Shown: one piece after another, positions 1 through 4,345 of the stretch
Layout: the number at the start of each line of letters is the position of its first letter
Numbering within the stretch: position 1 is the first letter of the stretch
Assembly: GCA_003647375.1 (NCBI GenBank)
Contig: QMMS01000280.1
Span: forward strand, 1-5,987
Direction: 5' to 3'
From: Deltaproteobacteria bacterium
Lineage (GTDB): Bacteria; Desulfobacterota; Desulfobacteria; Desulfobacterales; B30-G6
DNA length: 5,987 bases
Made by a program: the position numbers and the translations under genes
The notes under the pieces: model-generated
Told to the model about the DNA's origin: nothing
Databases searched by the model: none
Seen by the model: the letters and a program-made list of their open reading frames with translations, nothing else

Positions 1-50
1 CTCCAGTTGTGTTAGTGGTGAGCACTCGTGCTGAATGCTCGCTAGTAACA

Positions 51-85
51 CTGTCCCTTTGGCGATCAACCCGATGTTGGGACAG
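51..85. repeat. 7-bp GC-rich inverted repeat (stem-loop)
   Basis: CTGTCCC at 51-57 is perfectly complementary to GGGACAG at 79-85, enclosing a 21-base loop. It lies directly next to another inverted repeat, GTGTTA at 9-14 with TAACAC at 46-51, which encloses AGCAC/GTGCT (21-25/28-32). A further small hairpin CGGCT/AGCCG follows near 98-109. Together these would fold into three consecutive stem-loops. No T-run follows, so it does not look like a simple terminator. Confidence 0.45.
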
Positions 86-257
86 ATATTGCTTTGTCGG
101 CTTTAGCCGGTCGAGGACATAATGTGCTCCTTTGTTGGTTTGGTGGTCTCGTGGTTTATTGGTTGCTTGAGTGTAACAGGTGTATAGCTTACTCACAAGA
201 AGTTAATACCATGAAAACCAGCACGAGATATATAAGCTCCGTAATTTTGGCCGAACA

Positions 258-281
258 AAGAGAGACGCCGTGTCTCTTTTG
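258..281 (+). terminator. Possible intrinsic terminator hairpin
   Basis: GAGAC at 262-266 pairs with GTCTC at 272-276 around a 5-base loop. The stem extends outward with A-T pairs and one G-T pair to about 9 bp (258-266 with 272-280). Four T's (277-280) close the 3' side but are themselves part of the stem, and the run then breaks with G. On the other strand the hairpin is followed by only three T's. It is terminator-like in shape but weak in its T-tract. It would stop transcription entering from the left before the region leading to the phage operon. Confidence 0.3.
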
Positions 282-305
282 TCTCGCGTATATAGCATAT
301 ATAAT
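279..305 (+). promoter_or_regulatory. Weak candidate sigma70 promoter in AT-rich patch
   Basis: TTGTCT (279-284) is followed 15 bases later by a perfect TATAAT (300-305). The spacing is shorter than the usual 17. The patch is full of TATATA runs, so a chance match is quite possible. No gene follows within a sensible distance. Confidence 0.18.
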
Positions 306-391
306 TATCAATGGTATTAAGGTTATTAAGAAAGACCTATATATAAAGCCCTTCTTAGCGTGCCGACTTAATGTTAATGTCAGGCGATTAA

Positions 392-424
392 CTCTGTAAA
401 AGTGCCATTTTACACAATTCAGAG
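392..424. repeat. TGTAAAA/TTTTACA hairpin with outer CTCTG/CAGAG arms
   Basis: TGTAAAA (395-401) and TTTTACA (408-414) form a perfect 7-bp stem with a 6-base loop. CTCTG (392-396) and CAGAG (420-424) can extend it if a 7-base bulge is allowed. A further inverted repeat, GTTAAT/ATTAAC (373-378/387-392), lies immediately upstream. This could be a protein-binding site or an RNA hairpin. Confidence 0.35.
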
Positions 425-454
425 CATAATCACGCTATAACTACGCGAACTAAA

Positions 455-471
455 ACATGTCATCAACATGT
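455..471. promoter_or_regulatory. Paired ACATGT palindromes, operator-like
   Basis: Two copies of the 6-bp palindrome ACATGT (455-460 and 466-471) have centres 11 bp apart, about one helical turn, and sit in an A-rich context (AAAACATGT..ACATGTAAAA). This is the geometry of a site bound by two dimers on one DNA face, as known for ribbon-helix-helix and other small repressors. That a regulator encoded here binds it is only a guess. Confidence 0.3.
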
Positions 472-595
472 AAAATACGTCCACAACAGTCAGTCACGTG
501 CCAATCACGCGGGTATTAACTGATGTGAACGTCTCAGTATAAACTTTTTCACGCTAGTTAGGCGAGGTTCCATCAGTCAGGTGCCTCTCGACTAT

Positions 596-650
596 GTTAT
601 TTACTTTGCTGTCACGGTCTCAATATCAACCAAACAACAAAGCAAATAAC
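596..650 (-). repeat. 17-bp near-perfect inverted repeat
   Basis: The arms 596-612 and 634-650 are complementary at 15 of 17 positions with a 21-base loop. The two mismatches (603/643 and 609/637) are A-C on the + strand. On the - strand they become G-T wobble pairs, so an RNA transcribed leftwards would have all 17 pairs formed. This bias suggests that, if it is an RNA structure, it acts in a minus-strand transcript. No T-run follows on either side, so it is not a standard terminator. Confidence 0.5.
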
Positions 651-937
651 GGGCGACCACGTCACTGGCCACCCTTCCGTCATTCCGTCTAGGCATTACT
701 CTACAAGTATTCCCATCCCATTTCCCAACCCGCTCCGAACCACTATCCCATCACTTGCTATTGTGATGTTGTGATAAACCGTGAATGACGATGCTTTGCC
801 ATTCCCACCAATCGCCGCGTATCTCGCGGTAGATTCCCTGCTTACATTGGCCGTTAGTTGCTACTAAGATGATACCCTGTAGTCTGCCTATCTTATCGAC
901 ACCTCACCAGCAACTGACTGTTTGGTGCCTTGGTTAG

Positions 938-962
938 GTAGTGGTTCAAAATCCGCCACTAC
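938..962. repeat. 7-bp inverted repeat GTAGTGG/CCACTAC
   Basis: GTAGTGG (938-944) and CCACTAC (956-962) are perfectly complementary around an 11-base loop. Flanking TAGGTAG and CTACCTA offer an alternative, overlapping pairing. The loop TTCAAAATCC superficially resembles a tRNA T-arm, but no cloverleaf can be built around it. Confidence 0.4.
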
Positions 963-998
963 GCTACCTATACCGTTTAGAGACTGGGAGGTCTGCAC

Positions 999-1010
999 CC
1001 TAACGTTAGG
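999..1010. promoter_or_regulatory. Perfect 12-bp palindrome CCTAACGTTAGG
   Basis: This is a perfect dyad with no spacer, about 170 bases upstream of the endonuclease start. It could be a binding site for a dimeric regulator. No neighbouring copy was seen in the window. Confidence 0.3.
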
Positions 1011-1145
1011 TCGTATCCGGTCAGGTTTCTGGCAGTTCTGACACTCTTTAGGGGACAATTAGCTCTGGAGGGCACCCCGGATGGACTAGCGAAAACGCAG
1101 GCGGCAGGCTGTTTATCCCTTGCGTAGATAACTTTCCAATAAATA

Positions 1146-1173
1146 TTGATTTTATCCAAAACACCACTATACT
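1146..1173 (+). promoter_or_regulatory. Candidate sigma70 promoter abutting the endonuclease start
   Basis: TTGATT (1146-1151), a 16-base spacer and TATACT (1168-1173) form a plausible -35/-10 pair. A start point 6-8 bases downstream would fall at about 1180, right at the ATG at 1181. The mRNA would then be leaderless or nearly so, which fits the absence of any Shine-Dalgarno sequence. The alternative is a phage-polymerase type promoter sharing CACTATA with the site at 1787-1793. Confidence 0.45.
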
Positions 1174-1180
1174 CACCTGT

Positions 1181-1756
1181 ATGAGTATGTATGATGCATT
1201 GATAAAGGCAGGCGAGGAAATACTGGCTGCTCGCGAAAAGGCCAAACCACTAAACCACCCAGCTCTGTATTGCCTGATCTTCGAAGACAAGACAGTTTAC
1301 TTCGGCAGCACAGGTAACCCCCGGCGCCGACAAAAACAGCACCTATCGACCCAACCACCCCACCAATTCAAAATCCTTTGCTACGGTGATCTGGAGCACG
1401 TGAGAGCCCTTGAGAAAAAATACATTCAGAAATATACAGCCACTGGCCGACTCAGAAATATTCTGGATTATCATTGGGAGCCATTCCAAAGAACCACCAC
1501 CCAAGGCACATCAATCAGGGCTCACGCTCTGAAGGCTTGTGTATCCTATAGTGCTGTCCGAGGCAGGATGAAAAATGGTGAGACACTGGAACAGGCCCTC
1601 GTGCCAAAAAACAGGCACAAGACCATAATGGTTGAATTCGAGGGGGAGCTCTGGGGGCTCAGAGCATTGGCGGTGAAACACAACCTCAGTTACCAGACCC
1701 TACAAAACAGACTCAAGCGCGGAGTGCCAGTAAACCAAGCTGTTAAAAAATTCTGA
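1181..1756 (+). CDS. GIY-YIG homing-type endonuclease with two DNA-binding repeats
   Basis: This 191-residue protein is probably a site-specific DNA nuclease of the free-standing homing type found between phage genes. Residues 28-95 match the GIY-YIG layout: LYC (29-31) in place of GIY, then VYFGSTGNPRRR (39-50) carrying the Y-x-G element and the arginine cluster, His54, the metal-binding-type Glu78 in ALEKKYI, and Asn93 near the domain end. Two related C-terminal repeats follow (about 112-140 and 158-187). Each has the pattern A-L-K/A..SY....R.K.G....QA, like the helical repeats that give such enzymes DNA specificity. It sits alone between two promoters and is not overlapped by neighbours, as expected for a mobile gene. 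The ATG at 1181 is chosen; the ATG at 1187 is the only close alternative, and neither has a Shine-Dalgarno sequence. The nuclease call is firm by motif. Activity and target are unknown. Confidence 0.8.
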   Translation: MSMYDALIKAGEEILAAREKAKPLNHPALYCLIFEDKTVYFGSTGNPRRRQKQHLSTQPPHQFKILCYGDLEHVRALEKKYIQKYTATGRLRNILDYHWEPFQRTTTQGTSIRAHALKACVSYSAVRGRMKNGETLEQALVPKNRHKTIMVEFEGELWGLRALAVKHNLSYQTLQNRLKRGVPVNQAVKKF

Positions 1757-1765
1757 AAATAAAAC

Positions 1766-1794
1766 TTGCACACACATCAAATATACACTATATT
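1766..1794 (+). promoter_or_regulatory. Sigma70-type promoter for the small-gene operon
   Basis: TTGCAC (1766-1771), a 17-base spacer and TATATT (1789-1794) make a near-consensus host promoter, the best in the window. The start point would be about 1801, leaving a leader of about 24 bases before the ATG at 1825. It lies right after the endonuclease stop codon and probably drives the whole downstream series, since the later genes are contiguous. Confidence 0.6.
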
Positions 1795-1824
1795 ACCTCC
1801 CACACCAAACCACGAGAACAGAGC

Positions 1825-2088
1825 ATGATTCAACCCGACTACCAGCAAGATGAACTGACTGCCATCTGGACCGAAATCCTCAACATCCATAGGACCATGA
1901 AACTCGGCAACCCTATAACGCATCCCATGAAGCAACGTGTTTCCTTGCTGGCATCAAAAATTGTCACGCACCAAGAAGAATTAAAAAGGTGCCGGATTTA
2001 TATCCCTCGGTCAGCACAAAAGAATCCCCTACTTAGCCGGGCGAGCCTCAGGGGTCCTAATTCACCTTTGGATAAGTCTGATGCCTGA
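1825..2088 (+). CDS. Small protein of unknown function, N-terminal PDYQQ
   Basis: I do not recognise this 87-residue protein. It is mainly helical in character in the middle (about residues 10-60, ELTAIWTEILNI, QRVSLLASKIVTHQEELKR). The C-terminal stretch is basic and low in hydrophobics, with several Ser, Arg, Lys and Pro residues. Residues 4-8 read PDYQQ, a weaker form of the P-x-Y-Q-G motif that opens several proteins downstream (4160, 4332, 4516, 4839). It is the first gene after the promoter at 1766-1794. Its Shine-Dalgarno sequence is poor (only GAG/AGAG-like purines before the ATG). Its stop codon overlaps the next start in ATGCCTGA, implying coupled translation. The open frame, position and coupling support it as real; its role is unknown. 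Confidence 0.7.
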   Translation: MIQPDYQQDELTAIWTEILNIHRTMKLGNPITHPMKQRVSLLASKIVTHQEELKRCRIYIPRSAQKNPLLSRASLRGPNSPLDKSDA

Positions 2089-2320
2089 GCCACGTAAAGA
2101 TAACGTCACCCAGTTCATTTCTCGCAATGCGGCTTCGGACCCAGACTTCGTGCTGGATAAATGCAAAGGTGCCTATCAAGACGTGCTGATTATTGGCTGG
2201 GATAAAGAGGGGCGCTTGGATGTGCGATCGAACATGGGCATGACGCCGCGCGATGCGCTATGGATGGTGGAGCAGTTCAAACAGAAATTGGTACGCGGCG
2301 ACTATTCAGTCGATACCTGA
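2081..2320 (+). CDS. Small hypothetical phage protein
   Basis: This 79-residue soluble protein has no membrane segment. Its layout resembles a class of small phage proteins of unknown function that I recall having a central V-L-I-I-G-W-D-x-x-G strand pair (about residues 34-48). In those proteins a helix rich in L-W-M-V-E-Q-x-K-Q-K-L follows near the end (about 59-70). The resemblance is from memory and would need a search to confirm. The start at 2081 overlaps the upstream stop by 8 bases, with a modest GGATAAG before it. A 55-base gap follows before the next gene, one of the few gaps in the operon, and it holds the palindrome at 2337-2348. Confidence 0.7.
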   Translation: MPEPRKDNVTQFISRNAASDPDFVLDKCKGAYQDVLIIGWDKEGRLDVRSNMGMTPRDALWMVEQFKQKLVRGDYSVDT

Positions 2321-2336
2321 ACCCAAGCACTTATAT

Positions 2337-2348
2337 ATTGTTAACAAT
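2337..2348. promoter_or_regulatory. Perfect palindrome ATTGTTAACAAT, candidate operator
   Basis: This is a 12-bp perfect dyad in the only sizeable gap of the operon, 27 bases before the start of a ribbon-helix-helix protein. A TATATT at 2334-2339 overlaps it and could be a -10 element, but no decent -35 lies 16-18 bases upstream. An autoregulatory operator is the natural inference. Binding is not shown by the sequence. Confidence 0.4.
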
Positions 2349-2375
2349 CTGGTTAAATTAAGGAGAATCCCGGAA

Positions 2376-2561
2376 ATGGCCAACCACGATAAAACGAGAG
2401 TCAATGTCTTCCTGCCGAACAAGCTGCTGCACGCGACCAAGACACTTGCGAACTTGCGCGCGACTTCATATAGTGAAATTGTTCGACAGGCCACGGCACA
2501 GTATGTTGTCAGTGAGTTGAAGAAAGAAAAGGCGAATCGCGCCGATGAAACAGGAGAGTAA
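2376..2561 (+). CDS. Ribbon-helix-helix (Arc/CopG-like) regulator
   Basis: This 61-residue protein is of the size and pattern of phage Arc-type repressors. A short polar strand (TRVNVFLPNKLL, residues 7-18) is followed by a helix (about 16-28), a turn with SYSE (31-34), a second helix (IVRQATAQYVVSELKKEK, 35-52) and a charged tail. In this family the strand enters the DNA major groove and the helices form an intertwined dimer. The start at 2376 is set by a strong AGGAG at 2361-2365. In-frame codons extend further upstream but would run into the preceding gene without a ribosome site. It lies just after the palindrome at 2337-2348, suggesting it controls its own or downstream transcription. 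Its stop codon is one base before the next start. Confidence 0.75.
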   Translation: MANHDKTRVNVFLPNKLLHATKTLANLRATSYSEIVRQATAQYVVSELKKEKANRADETGE

Positions 2562-2562
2562 G

Positions 2563-2826
2563 ATGATTGCAAGTAATAGAGTGAAATTGATGGTGCTCAT
2601 AGGCGCTATGGTCATGCTGTCAGCATTCACAGCACCCACCACGGCAGATAGTGGGGGGCCGTGCTGGGCGTGGGAGTTGACAGCGTGCCCATCGTATTGT
2701 GTCTGGACCTCAGGTTCACGGGCCGAGCTCGGAGGGTGTCCTGCGACTATATTACCGGTTGAGGAAGAGGTTGAGGAAGAGGTTGAGGAAGAGGTTGAGG
2801 AAGAGGTTGAGGAAGAGGTTGAGTAA
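2563..2826 (+). CDS. Exported small four-cysteine protein with VEEE-repeat tail
   Basis: The protein has 87 residues and an unrecognised function. It begins with a typical signal peptide: Arg6 and Lys8, a hydrophobic core LMVLIGAMVMLSAF (9-22), then a likely cleavage after Ala28 (TTA-DS). No lipobox cysteine is present. The mature part (29-65) is short and has Cys34, Cys42, Cys46 and Cys59, three Trp and many Gly/Pro, as in a disulfide-held periplasmic or secreted peptide. Residues 66-87 are five VEEE units plus VE, giving 16 glutamates. The start at 2563 is preferred over the ATG at 2545 because AGGAGAG (2551-2557) is well placed for it and because the signal peptide then begins correctly. 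It sits between a regulator and a packaging gene. Surface exclusion, lysis or virion decoration are possible roles, but none is shown. Confidence 0.7.
   Translation: MIASNRVKLMVLIGAMVMLSAFTAPTTADSGGPCWAWELTACPSYCVWTSGSRAELGGCPATILPVEEEVEEEVEEEVEEEVEEEVE
2758..2823 (+). repeat. 12-bp tandem repeat, 5.5 copies
   Basis: The unit GTTGAGGAAGAG is repeated five times without any base change, plus a half unit, encoding VEEE in the upstream gene. The unit is a multiple of three, so gain or loss of copies keeps the frame. Each copy carries GAGGAAGAGG, which resembles a Shine-Dalgarno sequence. The last one (GAGG at 2815-2818) probably serves the next gene at 2828. Perfect identity of the copies suggests recent expansion. 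Confidence 0.95.
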
Positions 2827-2827
2827 T

Positions 2828-3331
2828 ATGACTAGCAACCCCCAAGCTGGGCTTGTCCCCACTCTGCCGCTGGCTGGGCTTGCCCAACCTGAGCTTGCAG
2901 CTCTGGCGGCAGAACTGGGTGCCAACTTGTTACCTCTGCCTGAGGTGATGAAGCGGTTTAAAGTTGACAAAGCCCAGCTCAAAACGCTACTTAATAACGG
3001 GCAGTTTCGGATGATGGTGCAGGACTTCAAGCGTGAGTGGGGGAGTCCTATGAGTGCCAAGGACCGCATCAAGCTGAAGGCTCTGCTGATGGTCGAAGAT
3101 GGGCTGCTTGAATTGCATCGCATATTCAACAATATGGCCCTGAACCCAACTGCCAGACTCGACGCATTTAAACAAATGACGGAACTGTCTGATGCCAAGC
3201 CGAAAAAGGATATGCTCGACCAAGGGGCGAAATTCAGTTTGACTCTGAATTTGGGGCCGCACACCACGAAACCATTTGAGATATCAGCTGAAGCGCAAGG
3301 ATACATAGAAGCAGGTGAGCTTAATGAGTGA
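2828..3331 (+). CDS. Probable terminase small-subunit-like protein
   Basis: This is a 167-residue soluble protein. Residues 1-38 are Leu/Pro/Ala-rich. A helical DNA-binding-like segment follows (PLPEVMKRFKVDKAQLKTLL, about 36-55), then a helical middle (SAKDRIKLKALLMVEDGLLELHRI, about 76-99) and a stretch TARLDAFKQMTEL. A strand KFSLTLNLG comes near 134-142, followed by an acidic end. This order (HTH-like part, SxKDRxxxKA helix, A..R..A.KQ...L, then FSLTLNLG) is what I know from small proteins encoded upstream of terminase large subunits in tailed phages. The gene order here agrees. In such phages the small subunit recognises viral DNA and passes it to the motor. ATG 2828 is chosen because it follows the repeat-supplied GAGG and the upstream stop by one base. 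The assignment is by pattern and context only. Confidence 0.6.
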   Translation: MTSNPQAGLVPTLPLAGLAQPELAALAAELGANLLPLPEVMKRFKVDKAQLKTLLNNGQFRMMVQDFKREWGSPMSAKDRIKLKALLMVEDGLLELHRIFNNMALNPTARLDAFKQMTELSDAKPKKDMLDQGAKFSLTLNLGPHTTKPFEISAEAQGYIEAGELNE

Positions 3332-3368
3332 TTTCGACGAACTTGTGGATGAACAAAATGAAAGATGA
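3324..3368 (+). CDS. 14-codon leader ORF, possible 5' part of a frameshifted gene
   Basis: The ATG at 3324 overlaps the upstream stop in ATGAGTGA and has AGGTGAG at 3313-3319, so ribosomes very likely start here. It reads MSDFDELVDEQNER and then stops at TGA 3366-3368. A +1 shift at AGA_TGA would fuse it to DGLFDGMPKRDARGRF in the next ORF, giving a natural-looking acidic start to that protein of about 78 residues. Alternatives are a separate leader peptide, a one-base sequencing error, or true initiation at GTG 3328 in the other frame. Confidence 0.45.
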   Translation: MSDFDELVDEQNER

Positions 3369-3561
3369 TGGCCTGTTTGATGGTATGCCAAAACGTGACG
3401 CCCGGGGGCGGTTCCTACCACGTGATACACCTCAGCGCCCTGAGATTCGCATCGTGTATTCCTGTTCGAATTTTTCAAGTCACTACCACAAGTGGAAAGC
3501 CATTGCGTGGTTGTGTGGTCGGTTTCAATATATGAGAGCAATTTGGAGAGGGTATGACTAA
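3328..3561 (+). CDS. Small basic phage protein, start uncertain
   Basis: This 77-residue ORF starts at GTG 3328, which shares the AGGTGAG at 3313-3319 at a good distance of 8 bases. Starts at ATG 3349 or 3358 are possible, as is entry by frameshift from the ORF at 3324. The body contains RDARGRFLP (residues 24-32 from GTG), a phrase common in small phage proteins. After it comes a Cys/His/Trp-rich part with HYHKWKAIAWLCGRFQYM near 53-70. The two cysteines and three histidines are not in a clear metal-binding arrangement. The gene ends in TAATG shared with the next gene. Function is not recognised. Confidence 0.55.
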   Translation: MISTNLWMNKMKDDGLFDGMPKRDARGRFLPRDTPQRPEIRIVYSCSNFSSHYHKWKAIAWLCGRFQYMRAIWRGYD

Positions 3562-3740
3562 TGTTTGAATTACGATTTATTGAACGATCCGTTGAGATTG
3601 CACCTTCCAGTGACGACATTGGTGCATTGGTACGGACTGTCCGAATTCTACAGCAGCGCATCAAGACTGGGACATATTCTGCTTGGGGTTCGTGGCACGA
3701 TGTGCCGCTGGTCGAAGTGGACGAAAACGAGGGTGAGTAA
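3561..3740 (+). CDS. 59-residue hypothetical phage protein
   Basis: The ATG at 3561 overlaps the upstream stop (TAATG) and has GGAGAGGG at 3545-3552. The protein reads as a compact small phage protein: a strand MFELRFIERS, then a helix-like VRTVRILQQRI (24-34), then WGSWHDVPLVEVDE (42-55), a Trp-x-x-W-x-D-V-P phrase I associate with small phage proteins encoded near head genes. A longer overlapping frame on the same strand covers this stretch, but there the reading lacks protein character until 3733. I therefore take this frame as coding for 3561-3740. Function unknown. Confidence 0.7.
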   Translation: MFELRFIERSVEIAPSSDDIGALVRTVRILQQRIKTGTYSAWGSWHDVPLVEVDENEGE

Positions 3741-4176
3741 GCCTACGGTGTTAGTGCAGAAGTATATTAACCAAGCGTATAGGCAGCTGCTGGACAATGC
3801 TTCCATTACGATAAACCCACCAGTGCTGCTACCACCCCCAGAGGAAACTCAGGTCTCCGCAACCGTGGCACGTATGCGGGAGGAAAATGCTAAACGCTCG
3901 ATGGCGGCATTGTCCAAGCTTGGGAGTTTACTACCTGAAATATGGTCAACTAAGCTACTCAGTGAATTCGCAAAAGATAGCATTATGGGTGACTTCCTGA
4001 AGCCTGATATTGTAGGGCCAGACTGGCCTCAGTATGCTGGAGTGGGTGAAAATTTAGCACGCAGGGATGGTCGAACCACGAGGCGACCAGATGTAGCAGA
4101 TTCCTTACTCTATGGCACCAGCGTAACTAGATATACGACCCCTCAGATTATGGGGATCGATGTTGTTAAGTCCTGA
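3733..4176 (+). CDS. Unknown protein with internal PQYAG motif
   Basis: The protein is 147 residues from GTG 3733, which overlaps the upstream stop in GTGAGTAA. An ATG at 3700 is in frame but would lie deep inside the preceding gene without a ribosome site. Residues 1-84 are largely helical with a proline-rich link (PPVLLPPPEE, 29-38) and an Arg/Lys-rich helix (about 43-63). Residues 85-147 look like a second module. They begin with Met85 and carry PQYAG at 99-103, exactly 14 residues after that Met. The gene at 4516 has PQYQG at the same distance from its start. This suggests that the C-terminal part is a fused member of the motif-bearing set. No ribosome site precedes Met85, so separate translation is unlikely. 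Function is unknown. Confidence 0.65.
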   Translation: MSKPTVLVQKYINQAYRQLLDNASITINPPVLLPPPEETQVSATVARMREENAKRSMAALSKLGSLLPEIWSTKLLSEFAKDSIMGDFLKPDIVGPDWPQYAGVGENLARRDGRTTRRPDVADSLLYGTSVTRYTTPQIMGIDVVKS

Positions 4177-4345
4177 ATATACTGGAATGATGGGGCTCGT
4201 GAAAGCACGCCGTATGCGGAAGCGCATCCGCTATTTGTATCACCAGTTTTTGATTGGTGAACTGGGTGGGACCTACGAACAACTGATGGACAGGGTTCGT
4301 ACCTGTAGGACAATAGCAAAGGTGGCACTTCGTGATAACGCCTGA
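4160..4345 (+). CDS. 61-residue basic protein with N-terminal PEYTG
   Basis: It starts at ATG 4160, 17 bases inside the upstream gene, with GGGG at 4152-4155. PEYTG occupies residues 5-9. The body is strongly basic (KARRMRKRIRYLYHQ, about 15-29), then ELGGTYEQLMDRVRTCRTIAKVAL. The last part has helix-turn-helix-like proportions (GGTYEQLMDRVRTCRTIAKVAL), so nucleic acid binding is conceivable. It is not a recognised family. The stop of the upstream gene (TGA 4174-4176) lies inside the CCT-GAA codons of the motif. Confidence 0.65.
   Translation: MLLSPEYTGMMGLVKARRMRKRIRYLYHQFLIGELGGTYEQLMDRVRTCRTIAKVALRDNA

Larger units (their letters stand above)
1..1160. other. Gene-free, structure-rich left region
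   Basis: I see no convincing gene here. Stop codons are frequent in all frames, and the few open stretches lack a ribosome binding site and recognisable protein character. What the region does contain is many inverted repeats (9-51, 51-85, 258-280, 373-392, 392-424, 596-650, 749-768, 815-829, 938-962, 999-1010) and an AT-rich patch with TATATA runs around 287-352. The rest of the window is almost wall-to-wall coding, so a 1.2 kb gap is striking for a phage. It may be a control region, a replication or packaging region near a genome end, a structured RNA, or flanking host DNA next to an integrated phage. The sequence does not decide between these. Confidence 0.6.

Noticed and set aside
94..399. 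Open frame of about 100 codons (or 62 from ATG 211) on the + strand
   Set aside because: The start would be TTG without a ribosome site, it runs through a terminator-like hairpin and AT-rich repeats, and the product has no protein-like pattern.
761..776. Tandem TTGTGATG/TTGTGATA
   Set aside because: Only two short copies; not enough for a repeat array or iteron set.
938..962. tRNA T-arm look-alike (GTGG-TTCAAAATCC-GCCAC)
   Set aside because: No acceptor, D or anticodon stems can be placed around it.
2699..2827. Upstream extension of the terminase-like gene reading RLRK repeats
   Set aside because: The stretch is better explained by the signal-peptide protein in the other frame. A 12-bp repeat is open in every frame, so openness is not evidence.
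2752..3306. Long minus-strand open frame opposite the terminase-like gene
   Set aside because: It includes the repeat read backwards as LFLN units and mirrors a well-supported + strand gene with a good start. It has no ribosome site and no neighbours on that strand.
3365..3535. Short open frame starting ATGATG at 3365
   Set aside because: It overlaps the stop at 3366 in a coupling-like way, but its product is cysteine-rich without pattern and conflicts with the better frame ending at 3561.
3565..3732. Upstream extension of the frame that encodes the protein at 3733
   Set aside because: In this stretch the frame starting at 3561 gives the better protein and has the ribosome site. The extension would need TTG 3565 without one.
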